Positions 9,926 through 19,979 of a DNA stretch of 30,449 bases are shown here, one piece after another (within the stretch, counting starts at the first letter, position 1; every line of letters starts with the position of its first letter). Source of the DNA: Ichthyophonus hoferi (Eukaryota; Opisthokonta; Ichthyosporea; Ichthyophonida; Ichthyophonidae); the NCBI GenBank assembly GCA_002751075.1, contig NAOQ01000240.1:9443-39891 (forward strand), read 5' to 3'. The notes under the pieces are model-generated. The model was not told the DNA's origin and made no database searches. It saw nothing but the letters and a program-made list of their open reading frames with translations. Position numbers and translations under genes: made by a program.

Positions 9926-11300
9926 AATAAGGATATTCTCAATTCCATAAATATATTTGAATTAAGCTAGTCTAATTAGACGTCTATCTACATAAGCCAG
10001 TAGATACATTTGACGTTTCACCATTGATCTAATTAACCGTCACTATCTCTAATATTAATGTCTTCTATGTGGTTATTTGTATTTTAACATATATTTGACT
10101 TATCATTGCGATAAACTCGCTATTGAATCCTGATTGAAGCAGTTGGTTTGGACAATATTCTCAATTCTGGGTATTGATTGGCGGCTAATAAAGCTTAAAT
10201 GTTTTAGAACTACCATGCTAAACTCTACATTAACTTAATATACATTCCTAGAAATATTTTTTCGCGCGGCATCAAATCTTCATTTCACATTTTGCCATAT
10301 ATATTTACAATTACTGCCCCACATCACATATTTTAATACCGTTCGCTACAGAAACAAAGATGATATTTCCGTGATGGCAAGATACAGATCTTTTGGCATT
10401 ATATTGGTGATGCATCTAGTGTGTGGCAATTTATTATCAATTATAATCGTATTAATATATCTAATAATACTAACAAATCAAAAAATAAAACAAACAAAAG
10501 CATAATTGAATTACTATAATAGACTACCACAAAGTGGTATATTTTAATTAAGTATCAATTATTTATAACCTAGATTGATAAAGAAAATTTAAAACCAAAC
10601 CTTGACGAAACAGGTGTATAAGGACAAAATATCACAAAATTGAAACTATCTGTAAAAGAATCTATAACTATATATAATAAAGAGAGAAGAAACGGGGAAG
10701 ATAATCTCGATCAGAGAGCATATTTTAAACACAAAAAACAAAAGCGTTAATAATGTAGGGATGTAGATTTGAATCTCTACTGAATCACATCTATCTCATC
10801 ATGTTACCAGAATATAGCATATTAGCACTCATGTTTAGTATGTACGTAATTATTTAGTTTATTCTTACTCTTATTTTTCATTATTTTACCGCATTGTCAT
10901 TTGAATGTCTTCAGATGCATATAAATACTCATTCAATTTTGTATTGCACATGCACTGATTTATTGAAATATAAAATACTAAACAGACTAGTAAATATGTT
11001 TAGTACTACGCTTACTTCGCATCTTTTGGTAGTGTCCAAAGAACAATTTTACATGAGATTTTCTATATATATATATATATATATATTCCTATTACGTTCT
11101 CTTCTTCTTTTCATGGAATTTGCTGTGCAAAACAATTATAGCATTTTACCCAACTCTGTGGAGAAGCAAATTGGTAGTCTAATCTCTATCAACTGCTATA
11201 TAGAAAAAATATTATTTTTAAGTAGAAATCACTACAAGTAAAATATTTTATGCAAGCGAACAGATACGTATTTGTAGCATAGAGACTCGTTAGACAGTCT
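9926..11300. other. AT-rich intergenic, no gene seen
   Basis: I see no conserved open frame, splice-bounded exon or RNA gene. A (TA)n run lies at 11064-11084. The longest open frame here (10894-11241) begins with a non-ATG codon and is full of Tyr-Ile codons from the TA run, so I do not call it. Confidence 0.5.
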
Positions 11301-11997
11301 TAACTCTAACTACGTTGAGTAGTGGGTACTACGTTATGGCCCCATAGCGCCTGCGGTTAATGATTATCGGTATTTGCACTTTAAATTCCTATATATAGCA
11401 ATTGAGTTTTTGTTACGCCCTGGAATGTAGAGGTGCGGGCCATCAAACTCGTAGCCAGGAATGGTTATAAAATAGACATTGAGTGGTATAACTATAGAGA
11501 GATTCGTATATTGCTTAATTTTTATTGTATATTGGTTCGGGATACTCAATTTTTACATTTAGAACGCTTGATATATCTTAAATATTTTATAAAAATATTA
11601 ATAAAACTATTATAGTGAAAGCGTCTTTGGTAATTCATATGCATATATAAGAATACCTGATATTTGGAGAATGACAATTTTCACAAAAAATATATACGAT
11701 GTGATAGTAATTGAAGTTACATTCCGATCTAATGCTGAATGCTAACACTAATCGATCGGAATTTGCATGGACGGATAAATTGGCGTCTTCCGATTGGTTA
11801 ATACAATTTTTGGAATGCGATGGCATTATAGGCTCGATACAATGAATAACATACGGGATATTTTTTACAAAAAGACCACACACAATAGGTCCATGCCAAA
11901 CTCCTGATTTATAGTCAATAGGAATCCGAATTTAGTCCCATTGGAGCATATTACTTGATACATATGTCATTCCACCAATCAACATGTACGCACTAGA

Positions 11998-12833
11998 TTA
12001 AACCACATGCACTCTAAATCCGCACTCTTACTTCGTAACATGTATGTCATCAGTCTCGCACCGATCTATTAATTCAGTGTGCGGTTTGACTGACATGCTG
12101 TCTAGTGCAGTTTAAGCTGTGGATCGTCAAGTATAAGCAAGAGTGAGTGTNNNNNNNNNNNNNNNNNNNNNNNNNNNNNNNNNNNNNNNNNNNNNNNNNN
12201 NNNNNNNNNNNNNNNNNNNNNNNNNNNNNNNNNNNNNNNNNNNNNNNNNNNNNNNNNNNNNNNNNNNNNNNNNNNNNNNNNNNNNNNNNNNNNNNNNNNN
12301 NNNNNNNNNNNNNNNNNNNNNNNNNNNNNNNNNNNNNNNNNNNNNNNNNNNNNNNNNNNNNNNNNNNNNNNNNNNNNNNNNNNNNNNNNNNNNNNNNNNN
12401 NNNNNNNNNNNNNNNNNNNNNNNNNNNNNNNNNNNNNNNNNNNNNNNNNNNNNNNNNNNNNNNNNNNNNNNNNNNNNNNNNNNNNNNNNNNNNNNNNNNN
12501 NNNNNNNNNNNNNNNNNNNNNNNNNNNNNNNNNNNNNNNNNNNNNNNNNNNNNNNNNNNNNNNNNNNNNNNNNNNNNNNNNNNNNNNNNNNNNNNNNNNN
12601 NNNNNNNNNNNNNNNNNNNNNNNNNNNNNNNNNNNNNNNNNNNNNNNNNNNNNNNNNNNNNNNNNNNNNNNNNNNNNNNNTTAAACCACATGCACTCTAA
12701 ATCCGCACTCTTACTTCGTAACATGTATGTCATCAGTCTCGCACCGATCTATTAATTCAGTGTGCGGTTTGACTGACATGCTGTCTAGTGCAGTTTAAGC
12801 TGTGGATCGTCAAGTATAAGCAAGAGTGAGTGT
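11998..12833. repeat. exact 153-bp duplicate flanking an assembly gap
   Basis: Bases 11998-12150 and 12681-12833 are identical, and the left copy ends exactly where the run of N begins. This is the usual signature of two contig ends that overlap but were scaffolded apart. If the two copies are collapsed, the distance from the conserved ACATTCCGATC (11719) to the ATG is 474 bp, against 476 bp before gene 2. Confidence 0.85.
12151..12680. other. assembly gap, 530 N
   Basis: All bases are N, so no sequence information is present. Open frames that cross it are meaningless. Confidence 0.99.
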
Positions 12834-12875
12834 AAACCACACAACAGTTAGTGAAAGTCCTCTCACAGCTATACC

Positions 12876-15848
12876 ATGTTTGTTAGTTTGCTGCTGCTGG
12901 CAGCAGCTTTTGGAAGGTATACCAGTGCTGTTATTATTCCCGTTGGCATAGGCGGTGACATTCAAGCCGCTCTTAACAATGCTACCGCTAACGACATAAT
13001 TTCACTTGCAAATGGTTCTTATACGATTGCCAGTCCTCTCACCGTTTCAGTTCCGAACATAGGTATTGTGGGTTCTGGGGGCACCTCGTTAAATTTTAAT
13101 TTTACCTCTGACGAGTGTATGATTAAAAGCACAGAGTTTGGCCTTTATGTTAAAGGTTTTAACATGATAAATATTGGTGTACCCGCTGTATGCCCCATGC
13201 GAACCCCTTATGCTTTACAAGGAATTTTCATGGTCAATTTAATAACTCCTGCCGTTACAAATAACACAATTAACATCGATATGGATGTTGGTATGATGTA
13301 TCAAACACGTCGTGTTACCGACATTCGTTTTGGCAATTGTACGTGGGCTAATAGCGGGTCGGTTAATCTTATAAACAATTATGTTTGCATTAGCCCAATG
13401 CATTGCTCAATGCGAGCCGGGTACACGGTTCTTTTTAGTAAATTGGCGGATTGTGGGGTTTCTTTAACGCAGGTCACGCAATTTAACATTTACACCGTCC
13501 AAGTGGAAGCACAGTTTGCTGAATATGTTGCCAAATTTAACGCAACCAAGGATCTGCGCATACCTACAACACGAACTGCCAGTGCCCTAACCCTTCTTAG
13601 AATTAATATTGATCGTGTCAAGAATGTTACAGCTACAATTAACGTTAAATATGGAGACATCATACCTGACTGCGTTCTAGTCAGTGTGGTTCCTCGAAGA
13701 CCACCACTTCAGAGTACCATGGTTGTCAATTGTACCGTCGATCCTCCCATTGTTCCTCCAGGTACACCGACTCCTCCTCCCCCGCCTCGTCCTTGTGTGG
13801 GTAGCAAATGTCCCTGTGTCGGTCCCCAATGCGCTGTGTGCTCCGGAAGTACCTGCTATATATGTAACGGGTTAACTTGTACGGTATGCACTGGTACAGG
13901 ACCTTGTGGCGTGTGTTTGGGTAGTGGCTGTCCACCGTGTACGGGTAACACATGTCCAAACCCAACATGTGTTGGCGTTGATTGTCCATGCTTCGGCTCT
14001 AACTGTCCTTTACCTATTTGTACGGGTTCACGTTGCATTTTATGCAACGGAACCGACTGTAATGTGTGTATTGGTGACAACTGTACTGTCTGTACTGGTT
14101 CTAGTTGCCCTCCTTGCAGTGGCTCAACCTGCCCTAACCCTACTTGTTTAAGTACTAATATCACTTGTCCTTGTGTGGGTCCTCTATGCCCCAAACCCAT
14201 ATGTGATGGAACCAAGTGTACCTTGTGTAATGGCACCTCCTGCCAGGTATGTGTCGGCAGCAATTGCACTGTATGCACTGGTACTAGTTGTCCTCCCTGT
14301 ATTGGTTCCCTTTGCCCCAACCCCAATTGTACCAACGACTGCCCCTGCTATGGTACTAAGTGTCCTCCTCCCCCAATTTGCGGCGGTAAGAGCTGCTCTA
14401 CTTGTAATGGAACTATGTGCACTTTCTGTAGCTCAACTAATAATTGCTTTAATTGCACGGGTACAGCCTGTCCTCCCTGCGCTGGTAGCAGTTGTCCCAA
14501 TCCAACATGTACTGATCCTAAGTGTCCATGTTATGGTGGTAACTGCCCACCTGAGGTGTGCAAAAATGGTACATGTACCACTTGTACTAATACTTCATGT
14601 GTAATATGCAATACCACTACATGTATAAAATGCAATGGAACCAACTGTGCCCCGTGTGTAGGCGAGTTTTGCCCTAATCCAACTTGCACTGGTCCCAACT
14701 GTCCATGCTACGGACAGGATTGCGGTGAGCACACTAATTGTACGGCCACAGTGGCTGGGTCCCCTAATACTACGGTAAATTCGTGTAACCCTGTTAATCC
14801 CCAGTGCAATAATCTTACTACTAGTCAACGATGCACTCAGTCGTACAGCATAAACATGACATCTTGCGATATCAGCGGCAACTATCAGCTTGTCAATATT
14901 CCGATGCTATGCCAGGCGTCTTCGGCACTTGCTGGGCTTTGTCCTACTATTGCCCCAAATAGCATGTTCCCTGCTGTTCAATTATCAATCAATTCTAGAG
15001 ACCTTTGTCGAGAATCACAAATTAATATAACTGCTGGTTTTGTTCTCGACATTGTTTTGCGTAGAGACGCAAACTACACTGATCTACGGCTAAACAATAC
15101 CTTCATTCTTGGAGAAAGAGGCTATTGGTCCATACGCATTTGGACCAATCTTACCAAATTGCAGATTAAAGAGGCTGAGATTATTGCTGCCGTTCGTCGC
15201 TCCAGTGGCAACTGTAATCGAAAAACCTCCTATCAACAGTACTTTTCCGTCATTGGTAATACACTGAACAATTCTCAACTTACCTATGTTACTGACCTCA
15301 GCTCCACGCCTCCGATGATCCATTTCAATCTACCCATATCTACAGCCATGGCTTGTTCTGACTATGTCGTAAATACAAACTATGTTAACTTCACATACAC
15401 TGTACAGGTAGATTATGTTGATGGTTCAGTCCGTCGCCGACGTAACATTCCTATTTCAAATGCATTAAATAATGCATTAAATCGAGTACGCCGTAGGACT
15501 GACACTCTGGATGTTATGTCGGAGTCCATCATCAAACAGAGTGCTGAGACACTTGATGTGGGTCAAAGCAATTCAGCAACAGGACAAAGTAGCCTTACCA
15601 CGGTCATTGTGGCCACTAGTGCTGTCGTAGGCTTACTATGCTGTTGCTGCAGTTGTGGTATTGTGGGTGCTCTTGTTCTTCGCCGTCGTAGGAGACAGCA
15701 GAAGCAGAGAACGGTCGAGCAGGGCAATCATTCTCAAATGTATGCTGGGAACAGCAGTTTTTCGCTGACATCTGGGAATCGGGATATGGTAGTTGCTCCT
15801 GAAATGCTTGCTAGATACCCTGGTATTAAGAATAATTCCGGAATATAG
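12876..15848 (+). CDS. Cys-rich repeat type I membrane glycoprotein, copy 1 (990 aa, single exon)
   Basis: No named family is recognised. The parts, by residue, are as follows. A signal peptide spans 1-18. Residues 24-75 (GGDIQAALNNATANDIISLA, then NG-Y and P-IGIVGSGG) resemble the first rungs of a right-handed beta-helix. Residues 110-290 form a beta-rich, N-glycosylated domain with a ZP-N-like VLFSKLADCGV followed by FNIYTVQVEA. A Pro-rich hinge covers 291-306. Residues 307-620 are a Cys stalk of five ~60-residue units, each with CPC-x-G, repeated C-x4-C-x2 steps, and CPNP[TN]C. Residues 650-850 form a membrane-proximal domain. RRRR at 853-856 is a furin-type site, with RRR at 872-874. The membrane segment is ~907-935 with CCCCSC, then a basic stop-transfer and a tail ending S-G-I. 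Many NxT/NxS sites agree with secretion. The ATG is shared with gene 2 and follows a conserved promoter. The frame is whole and intronless, unlike both flanking genes. A role as surface receptor, adhesin or coat glycoprotein is inference. Confidence 0.88.
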   Translation: MFVSLLLLAAAFGRYTSAVIIPVGIGGDIQAALNNATANDIISLANGSYTIASPLTVSVPNIGIVGSGGTSLNFNFTSDECMIKSTEFGLYVKGFNMINIGVPAVCPMRTPYALQGIFMVNLITPAVTNNTINIDMDVGMMYQTRRVTDIRFGNCTWANSGSVNLINNYVCISPMHCSMRAGYTVLFSKLADCGVSLTQVTQFNIYTVQVEAQFAEYVAKFNATKDLRIPTTRTASALTLLRINIDRVKNVTATINVKYGDIIPDCVLVSVVPRRPPLQSTMVVNCTVDPPIVPPGTPTPPPPPRPCVGSKCPCVGPQCAVCSGSTCYICNGLTCTVCTGTGPCGVCLGSGCPPCTGNTCPNPTCVGVDCPCFGSNCPLPICTGSRCILCNGTDCNVCIGDNCTVCTGSSCPPCSGSTCPNPTCLSTNITCPCVGPLCPKPICDGTKCTLCNGTSCQVCVGSNCTVCTGTSCPPCIGSLCPNPNCTNDCPCYGTKCPPPPICGGKSCSTCNGTMCTFCSSTNNCFNCTGTACPPCAGSSCPNPTCTDPKCPCYGGNCPPEVCKNGTCTTCTNTSCVICNTTTCIKCNGTNCAPCVGEFCPNPTCTGPNCPCYGQDCGEHTNCTATVAGSPNTTVNSCNPVNPQCNNLTTSQRCTQSYSINMTSCDISGNYQLVNIPMLCQASSALAGLCPTIAPNSMFPAVQLSINSRDLCRESQINITAGFVLDIVLRRDANYTDLRLNNTFILGERGYWSIRIWTNLTKLQIKEAEIIAAVRRSSGNCNRKTSYQQYFSVIGNTLNNSQLTYVTDLSSTPPMIHFNLPISTAMACSDYVVNTNYVNFTYTVQVDYVDGSVRRRRNIPISNALNNALNRVRRRTDTLDVMSESIIKQSAETLDVGQSNSATGQSSLTTVIVATSAVVGLLCCCCSCGIVGALVLRRRRRQQKQRTVEQGNHSQMYAGNSSFSLTSGNRDMVVAPEMLARYPGIKNNSGI

Positions 15849-18800
15849 AGAGATGTCTGTTTTTGAGCCTTATTATCCATAGATTGCTTACACCACCAGT
15901 TGTAACAATTGAAGGCTATTTCTTCATTCCGCAGTCGATAATAAGTGAACAAGATTGTTTATAGCAAGTGACTTAATTTATCAAGTGTTTTAGTTGTTAA
16001 TGAATGGAGTTTTTGACTTTCCCCTCTAGTTCAACTTTCTCTTGATAAGCATTTTCACTATATTGATATTCCTTAACTCATTTAACCTATCGATCAGCAT
16101 GGAATGAAAGTTACAAAATATAATCATTCCTATAGCTGTCAATTGTTATAAGTAAAGTGGTACATAACCATCTTCTGTGAGCCGGGTGCTCAGGTTATGC
16201 AATAGACGTTTCCCTCATTTATATTTTTCATTATAATATTATGCTTGTCAGTGGCTACATATTTTTTAAATGATCATCTATGTTGTAACGGTTGAACAGT
16301 CTTTTATTCCTTTGCATACTGTGCTATTTGATTGACATCTTATATTAAACTTGGTTTTCTGCTTTATATTGCCTGTTTAGACTTTTTCATACACTAGTAT
16401 GCGGATGAATTTAAATGCCAATATAATATTACGAATAACTAGTAGTCTCATAATGGATAACATCAAAAACTTCGTGAAACTGTCTCAAGTGTATACGCCT
16501 TTGAAAGGGAGAAAAGCCATAACTTTGAGGTTTTTGTGTGTCGGCTTGCAATTGGCTAATTCTCAGTATTAAAAAATTCAGAGATAAAATGATTCTATTT
16601 CAATTCCAATTGCTGATTGGAAATAAGGCTTAGGATGCTTTTCGCCGGTGGGTCGGTCGGCTTGTTACCCCTCGCCTCACTTGCATATTTTTTAGTCGCG
16701 ATTTGTCTATTTCGACTCCTGACTAATTTTAAACTGCATACATTATTCATAGATCTTAAATCTACATTGTTTACAATATGGAATAGTTACAAGAATATCA
16801 CTCTGCGAAAGCAGCTTCTAATCAAAAACATCAATGTGTATATACACCTTTCCCCTTCCTTATTTGACGATATCTTCACGTTTTCCTTTTGTCTCCTTTA
16901 AACACCTTTATGTAATTTCCCGACCTTCTCTACTTTTCGGCGTTAACTCTTCCTTTGCTTATGCACATAAGCAGGAAAAAGAAAAAAAATTAATATAAGT
17001 TTTCAAATGCTATACCTTAGTCAACACAGTGTGAATAAAGGCATTACAGGGACGTGTTCAAGCTCCTACCATGCAAAGATTGTTCCATATATATAATAGA
17101 CATTCTTTACTCTCTAAGGTATCTGTTTACGTATGAATTAGTCGTTTCATGTTAAAATGGCTGTAAACAATTTTAAGCAAAACCATTTGTTCAAATTTAC
17201 AGAAAAAGAGTTTCCAAGATTTTATGATACCCATTTTTTTCTAAATCTAGTATAACCTACAACACTGGCTATACAACATATAATATATATTTATCAAATT
17301 CCGTTAAGATCACAGTATATATAAAGCACTCCAGCAGCATCTCAGCTAAGGGTTAATTATAAGACTCTTTTAAAATGTTGGTGATTATTAGGCGTCCATT
17401 ATCTGTGTTGCCAATGGTCAAGCTACTATCATTCTATTATGTATCATCAAGGAAGAGTCCCTATATGATTGATTTGGGTATACCTAATTGTTAAAATAAA
17501 TTCAGAATTGCTTCATACTTTTTTTGAGCTAATCAAAGTACGAGTGAGTTGTTTTAACAATAATCTTGCATATCCAAATTTTCAGAGACATTAGCGAAAG
17601 TTAAAGCAGCGTTCTAGTTTTTCCTATCTCTAGTACGGATATTAGCTTTCGCTCTTTTATATAATTTCTTTCTACGACAATAAATACCTGGAAACATACG
17701 GTACATGTGCATACTTAGATGAGTGTTCATTTTAAAGATAGTTGTAAGGAGCTAACCTGGTTCTCTACGAGTCTATACACGTGTTATTCTATTTATAATA
17801 GTAAATAAAATCACAACACAATTGTGTTTGTAGTTTTTTTCATTTGCTATTTTCATTGTGTATGGATCCGAAGTGTGAAAATAAATAAAGAATATTTGTT
17901 AGTAGCAAACCGAAACTATGGTGTTGCTTGCAGAACAATTACTATCAAGTGAATAAATACTGAGTCATTGGTTTACTCTGTTTACACCATCCATGTCTCA
18001 CTATTAGTATTGGGCGACACCAAATCATACGGAAGAAGCCTATATATTGAATGTGTTTCATACACCAAATATATAGTAAAGATCTGTACAAAAAATGATA
18101 GATACATACAAAGTGATATATACACAATTATGTATTTATTATCATACTATTTCCCAGGCGCGATATCTAGATTTATTGTTTCATATACACATACACATCC
18201 TATTATACACATCAAAGTATTATTTATTATAAAAGATAATTGTGTTTGCCTCAGTACTACACTATTTTGTTTATACAAAACATTTTTATTTTTAAGAAGA
18301 CATGAATAAATATGGCAATCTGTGATTAAGATTGGAATATTTGATACTACAGGCATTAAGATAAGAAAATGAAAAATATATAAATTAAAGGCATATAAGC
18401 GCTAAGTGTATTGTAAATTTACTTGGTAGTCCAAGCGTAAACTATACAGGCTATAATTCATACATATATAGAAAATATGGGTCATATGCCCTCTTTATTT
18501 TGTCCCAATGAGACTTTCATGCAATGTATGCATTGAAGGTGTATACATTGTTTGTGGCATATATGTTTTTTACATACCTAATTATTTAAGTTTTTCTGTG
18601 TGATTGAATAGTTATATAGTTATGTTACAGGTGATCTATTATGTTAAATATATTCTTATTGCATATAATTCTAACTTAATTTTATTTGTTTTGATCGACT
18701 ATTTTCTACGTTATTTTATCTTCGTGCCTGCTTCTGTTATTTTTTTTTCTATTTCCAGCATTGGCCCAATCTTTGATTTTATTTTTTTACTGGCTGTTTG

Positions 18801-19084
18801 GTCACCTTCCTCCTCTTTGTCTCTCCCCACCCGCCCGTTCTTTTTTTCTTTTTCGTTTTTATGGTTTCTTTTCATGTCGATTCTCTCTATCTCTTCCTTT
18901 TCTACTTTATCTATATCTCTCAAGAAATTATTCGTTTCAACAGCTCCACACATCCGGACGATTTTGATTAAATACCCATATTTTTGTATTTTAATTCTAA
19001 CTAATATATATATATATATATACTAAGTCAGAAAATACATCACACATTTCCCAAGTCATGCGACAAGCCAACACGATTTTTAAA
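15849..19084. other. intergenic spacer between the tandem glycoprotein genes, no gene seen
   Basis: The spacer is AT-rich with scattered short open frames that lack codon bias. An ATTAAA at 16344-16349 could serve as a weak polyadenylation signal for gene 1, but no canonical AATAAA lies close to its stop. A T/C-rich tract at about 18735-18910 opens long frames on both strands through low complexity only. I find no homologue of this spacer downstream of gene 2, so the duplicated unit seems to be the upstream region plus gene. Confidence 0.55.
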
Positions 19085-19979
19085 ATTTTCTACAAGCTTC
19101 TTATAGTACGGCTCCACAGTTCCTACGGCTAATGATACCTGGTATTTTTCCTTCAAATTCTGGCATAGCAATTGGATTGGAGCATATGCTGGAATTTAGT
19201 CACAAAACAATGGGAAGTGCAGGCAACGATGCGCGCAACAATGCATAGCCAGAAACCAGAGAACCAAATTGGCGGGGTATGAATTTTGGTATAAAATGAG
19301 TTTTGCATTGTGCAGGTATGCGTACTACCAATAATCATGATAGTTAGAAACCTTTGATGACCTTTGAAAATTTATAAATTGTGGACAACACAATTACTTG
19401 GGAATTGGTTCTAGTGCTATATAGGTATATATAAAGCTATTTAATATCTTTAGAATAATATTCTTGCAAAATAATATGCATTGGTGTGATGAGGATTCAA
19501 ACAACATTCCGATCTAATGCTGAATGTTAAGACTAATCGATCGGAATTTGCATGGACGGATAATTTGGTATCTTCCTATTGGCTGATACAATTTTTTAGG
19601 AATGCGATGGCATTATAGAGTTGATACAATGAATAACGTATGGGATATTTTTTACAAAAGAATCGAACACTATAGGTGCACGCTAAACGCGTGATTTGGA
19701 ACGACTAAAAAATTATTATAATACCAATTATAGCTAATAATTAGATACATCCGTCATCCCACCAATCAACATGTACGCACTAGATTAAACCACTTGTATT
19801 CTAAATCCGCAGCCTTGTTTTGTAACATGTATGTCATCGGCCCCGCAACGATCTATTAATTCAGTGTGCGGTTTGACTGACATGCTGTCTAGTGCAGTCT
19901 CAGCTGTGAATTGTCAAGTGTAAACAACAGTGAGTATAAACCACACGACAATTAGTGCAAGACCTCCAACAGCTTTAGA
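19085..19979 (+). promoter_or_regulatory. upstream region of glycoprotein gene 2
   Basis: It is homologous to the gene 1 upstream region throughout, most strongly from 19504 (ACATTCCGATCTAATGCTGA). It shares the ATTGG box near 19578, CCACCAATCAACATGTACGC near 19769, and the 50-nt identical block at 19849-19898 with TATTAAT at 19854, 126 bp before the ATG. It contains a single copy of the block that appears twice around the gap upstream of gene 1. Confidence 0.6.

Larger units (their letters stand above)
11310..12875 (+). promoter_or_regulatory. upstream region of glycoprotein gene 1, duplicated with the gene
   Basis: This is homologous to the region before gene 2 (about 19085-19979). The match is weak from ~11310 (CTGCGGTTAATGAT against CTACGGCTAATGAT) and strong from ~11719. 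Conserved elements include an ATTGG (inverted CCAAT box) near 11795, CCACCAATCAACATGTACGC near 11971, and a 50-nt identical block at 12745-12794. That block contains TATTAAT (12750), a TATA-like element exactly 126 bp before the ATG, as in gene 2. The likely start of transcription is in the block TGTCTAGTGCAGT about 30 bp after it. No intron is visible between this block and the ATG. Confidence 0.6.

Noticed and set aside
10894-11241. 115-codon plus-strand frame
   Set aside because: It begins with a non-ATG codon, includes a (TA)n run translated as Tyr-Ile repeats, and has no conserved features.
12074-12755. Open frames of 185-219 codons on both strands
   Set aside because: They consist almost wholly of N from the assembly gap and carry no information.
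13684-14604. Several long open frames in other frames and on the minus strand within the Cys stalk (likewise 20821-21885)
   Set aside because: These are shadows of the repetitive Cys codons; the main frame is continuous for 3 kb and conserved between paralogues, the shadows are not.
12876-15848. Glycoprotein as EGF, TNFR, VWC or metallothionein repeat protein
   Set aside because: The alternating C-x4-C-x2 spacing with period eight does not match the spacing of these families.
16617-16901. 94-codon plus-strand frame with hydrophobic segments
   Set aside because: It starts at a non-ATG codon in AT-rich spacer, and the hydrophobicity is expected from T-rich DNA.
17968-18356. Overlapping short frames on both strands
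   Set aside because: AT-rich chance frames; no exon boundaries or homologue in the window.
18604-19026. 140-codon plus-strand frame and 80-codon Lys/Glu-rich minus-strand frame
   Set aside because: Both come from a T/C-rich tract read in opposite directions. No splice signals, homologue or balanced codon use.
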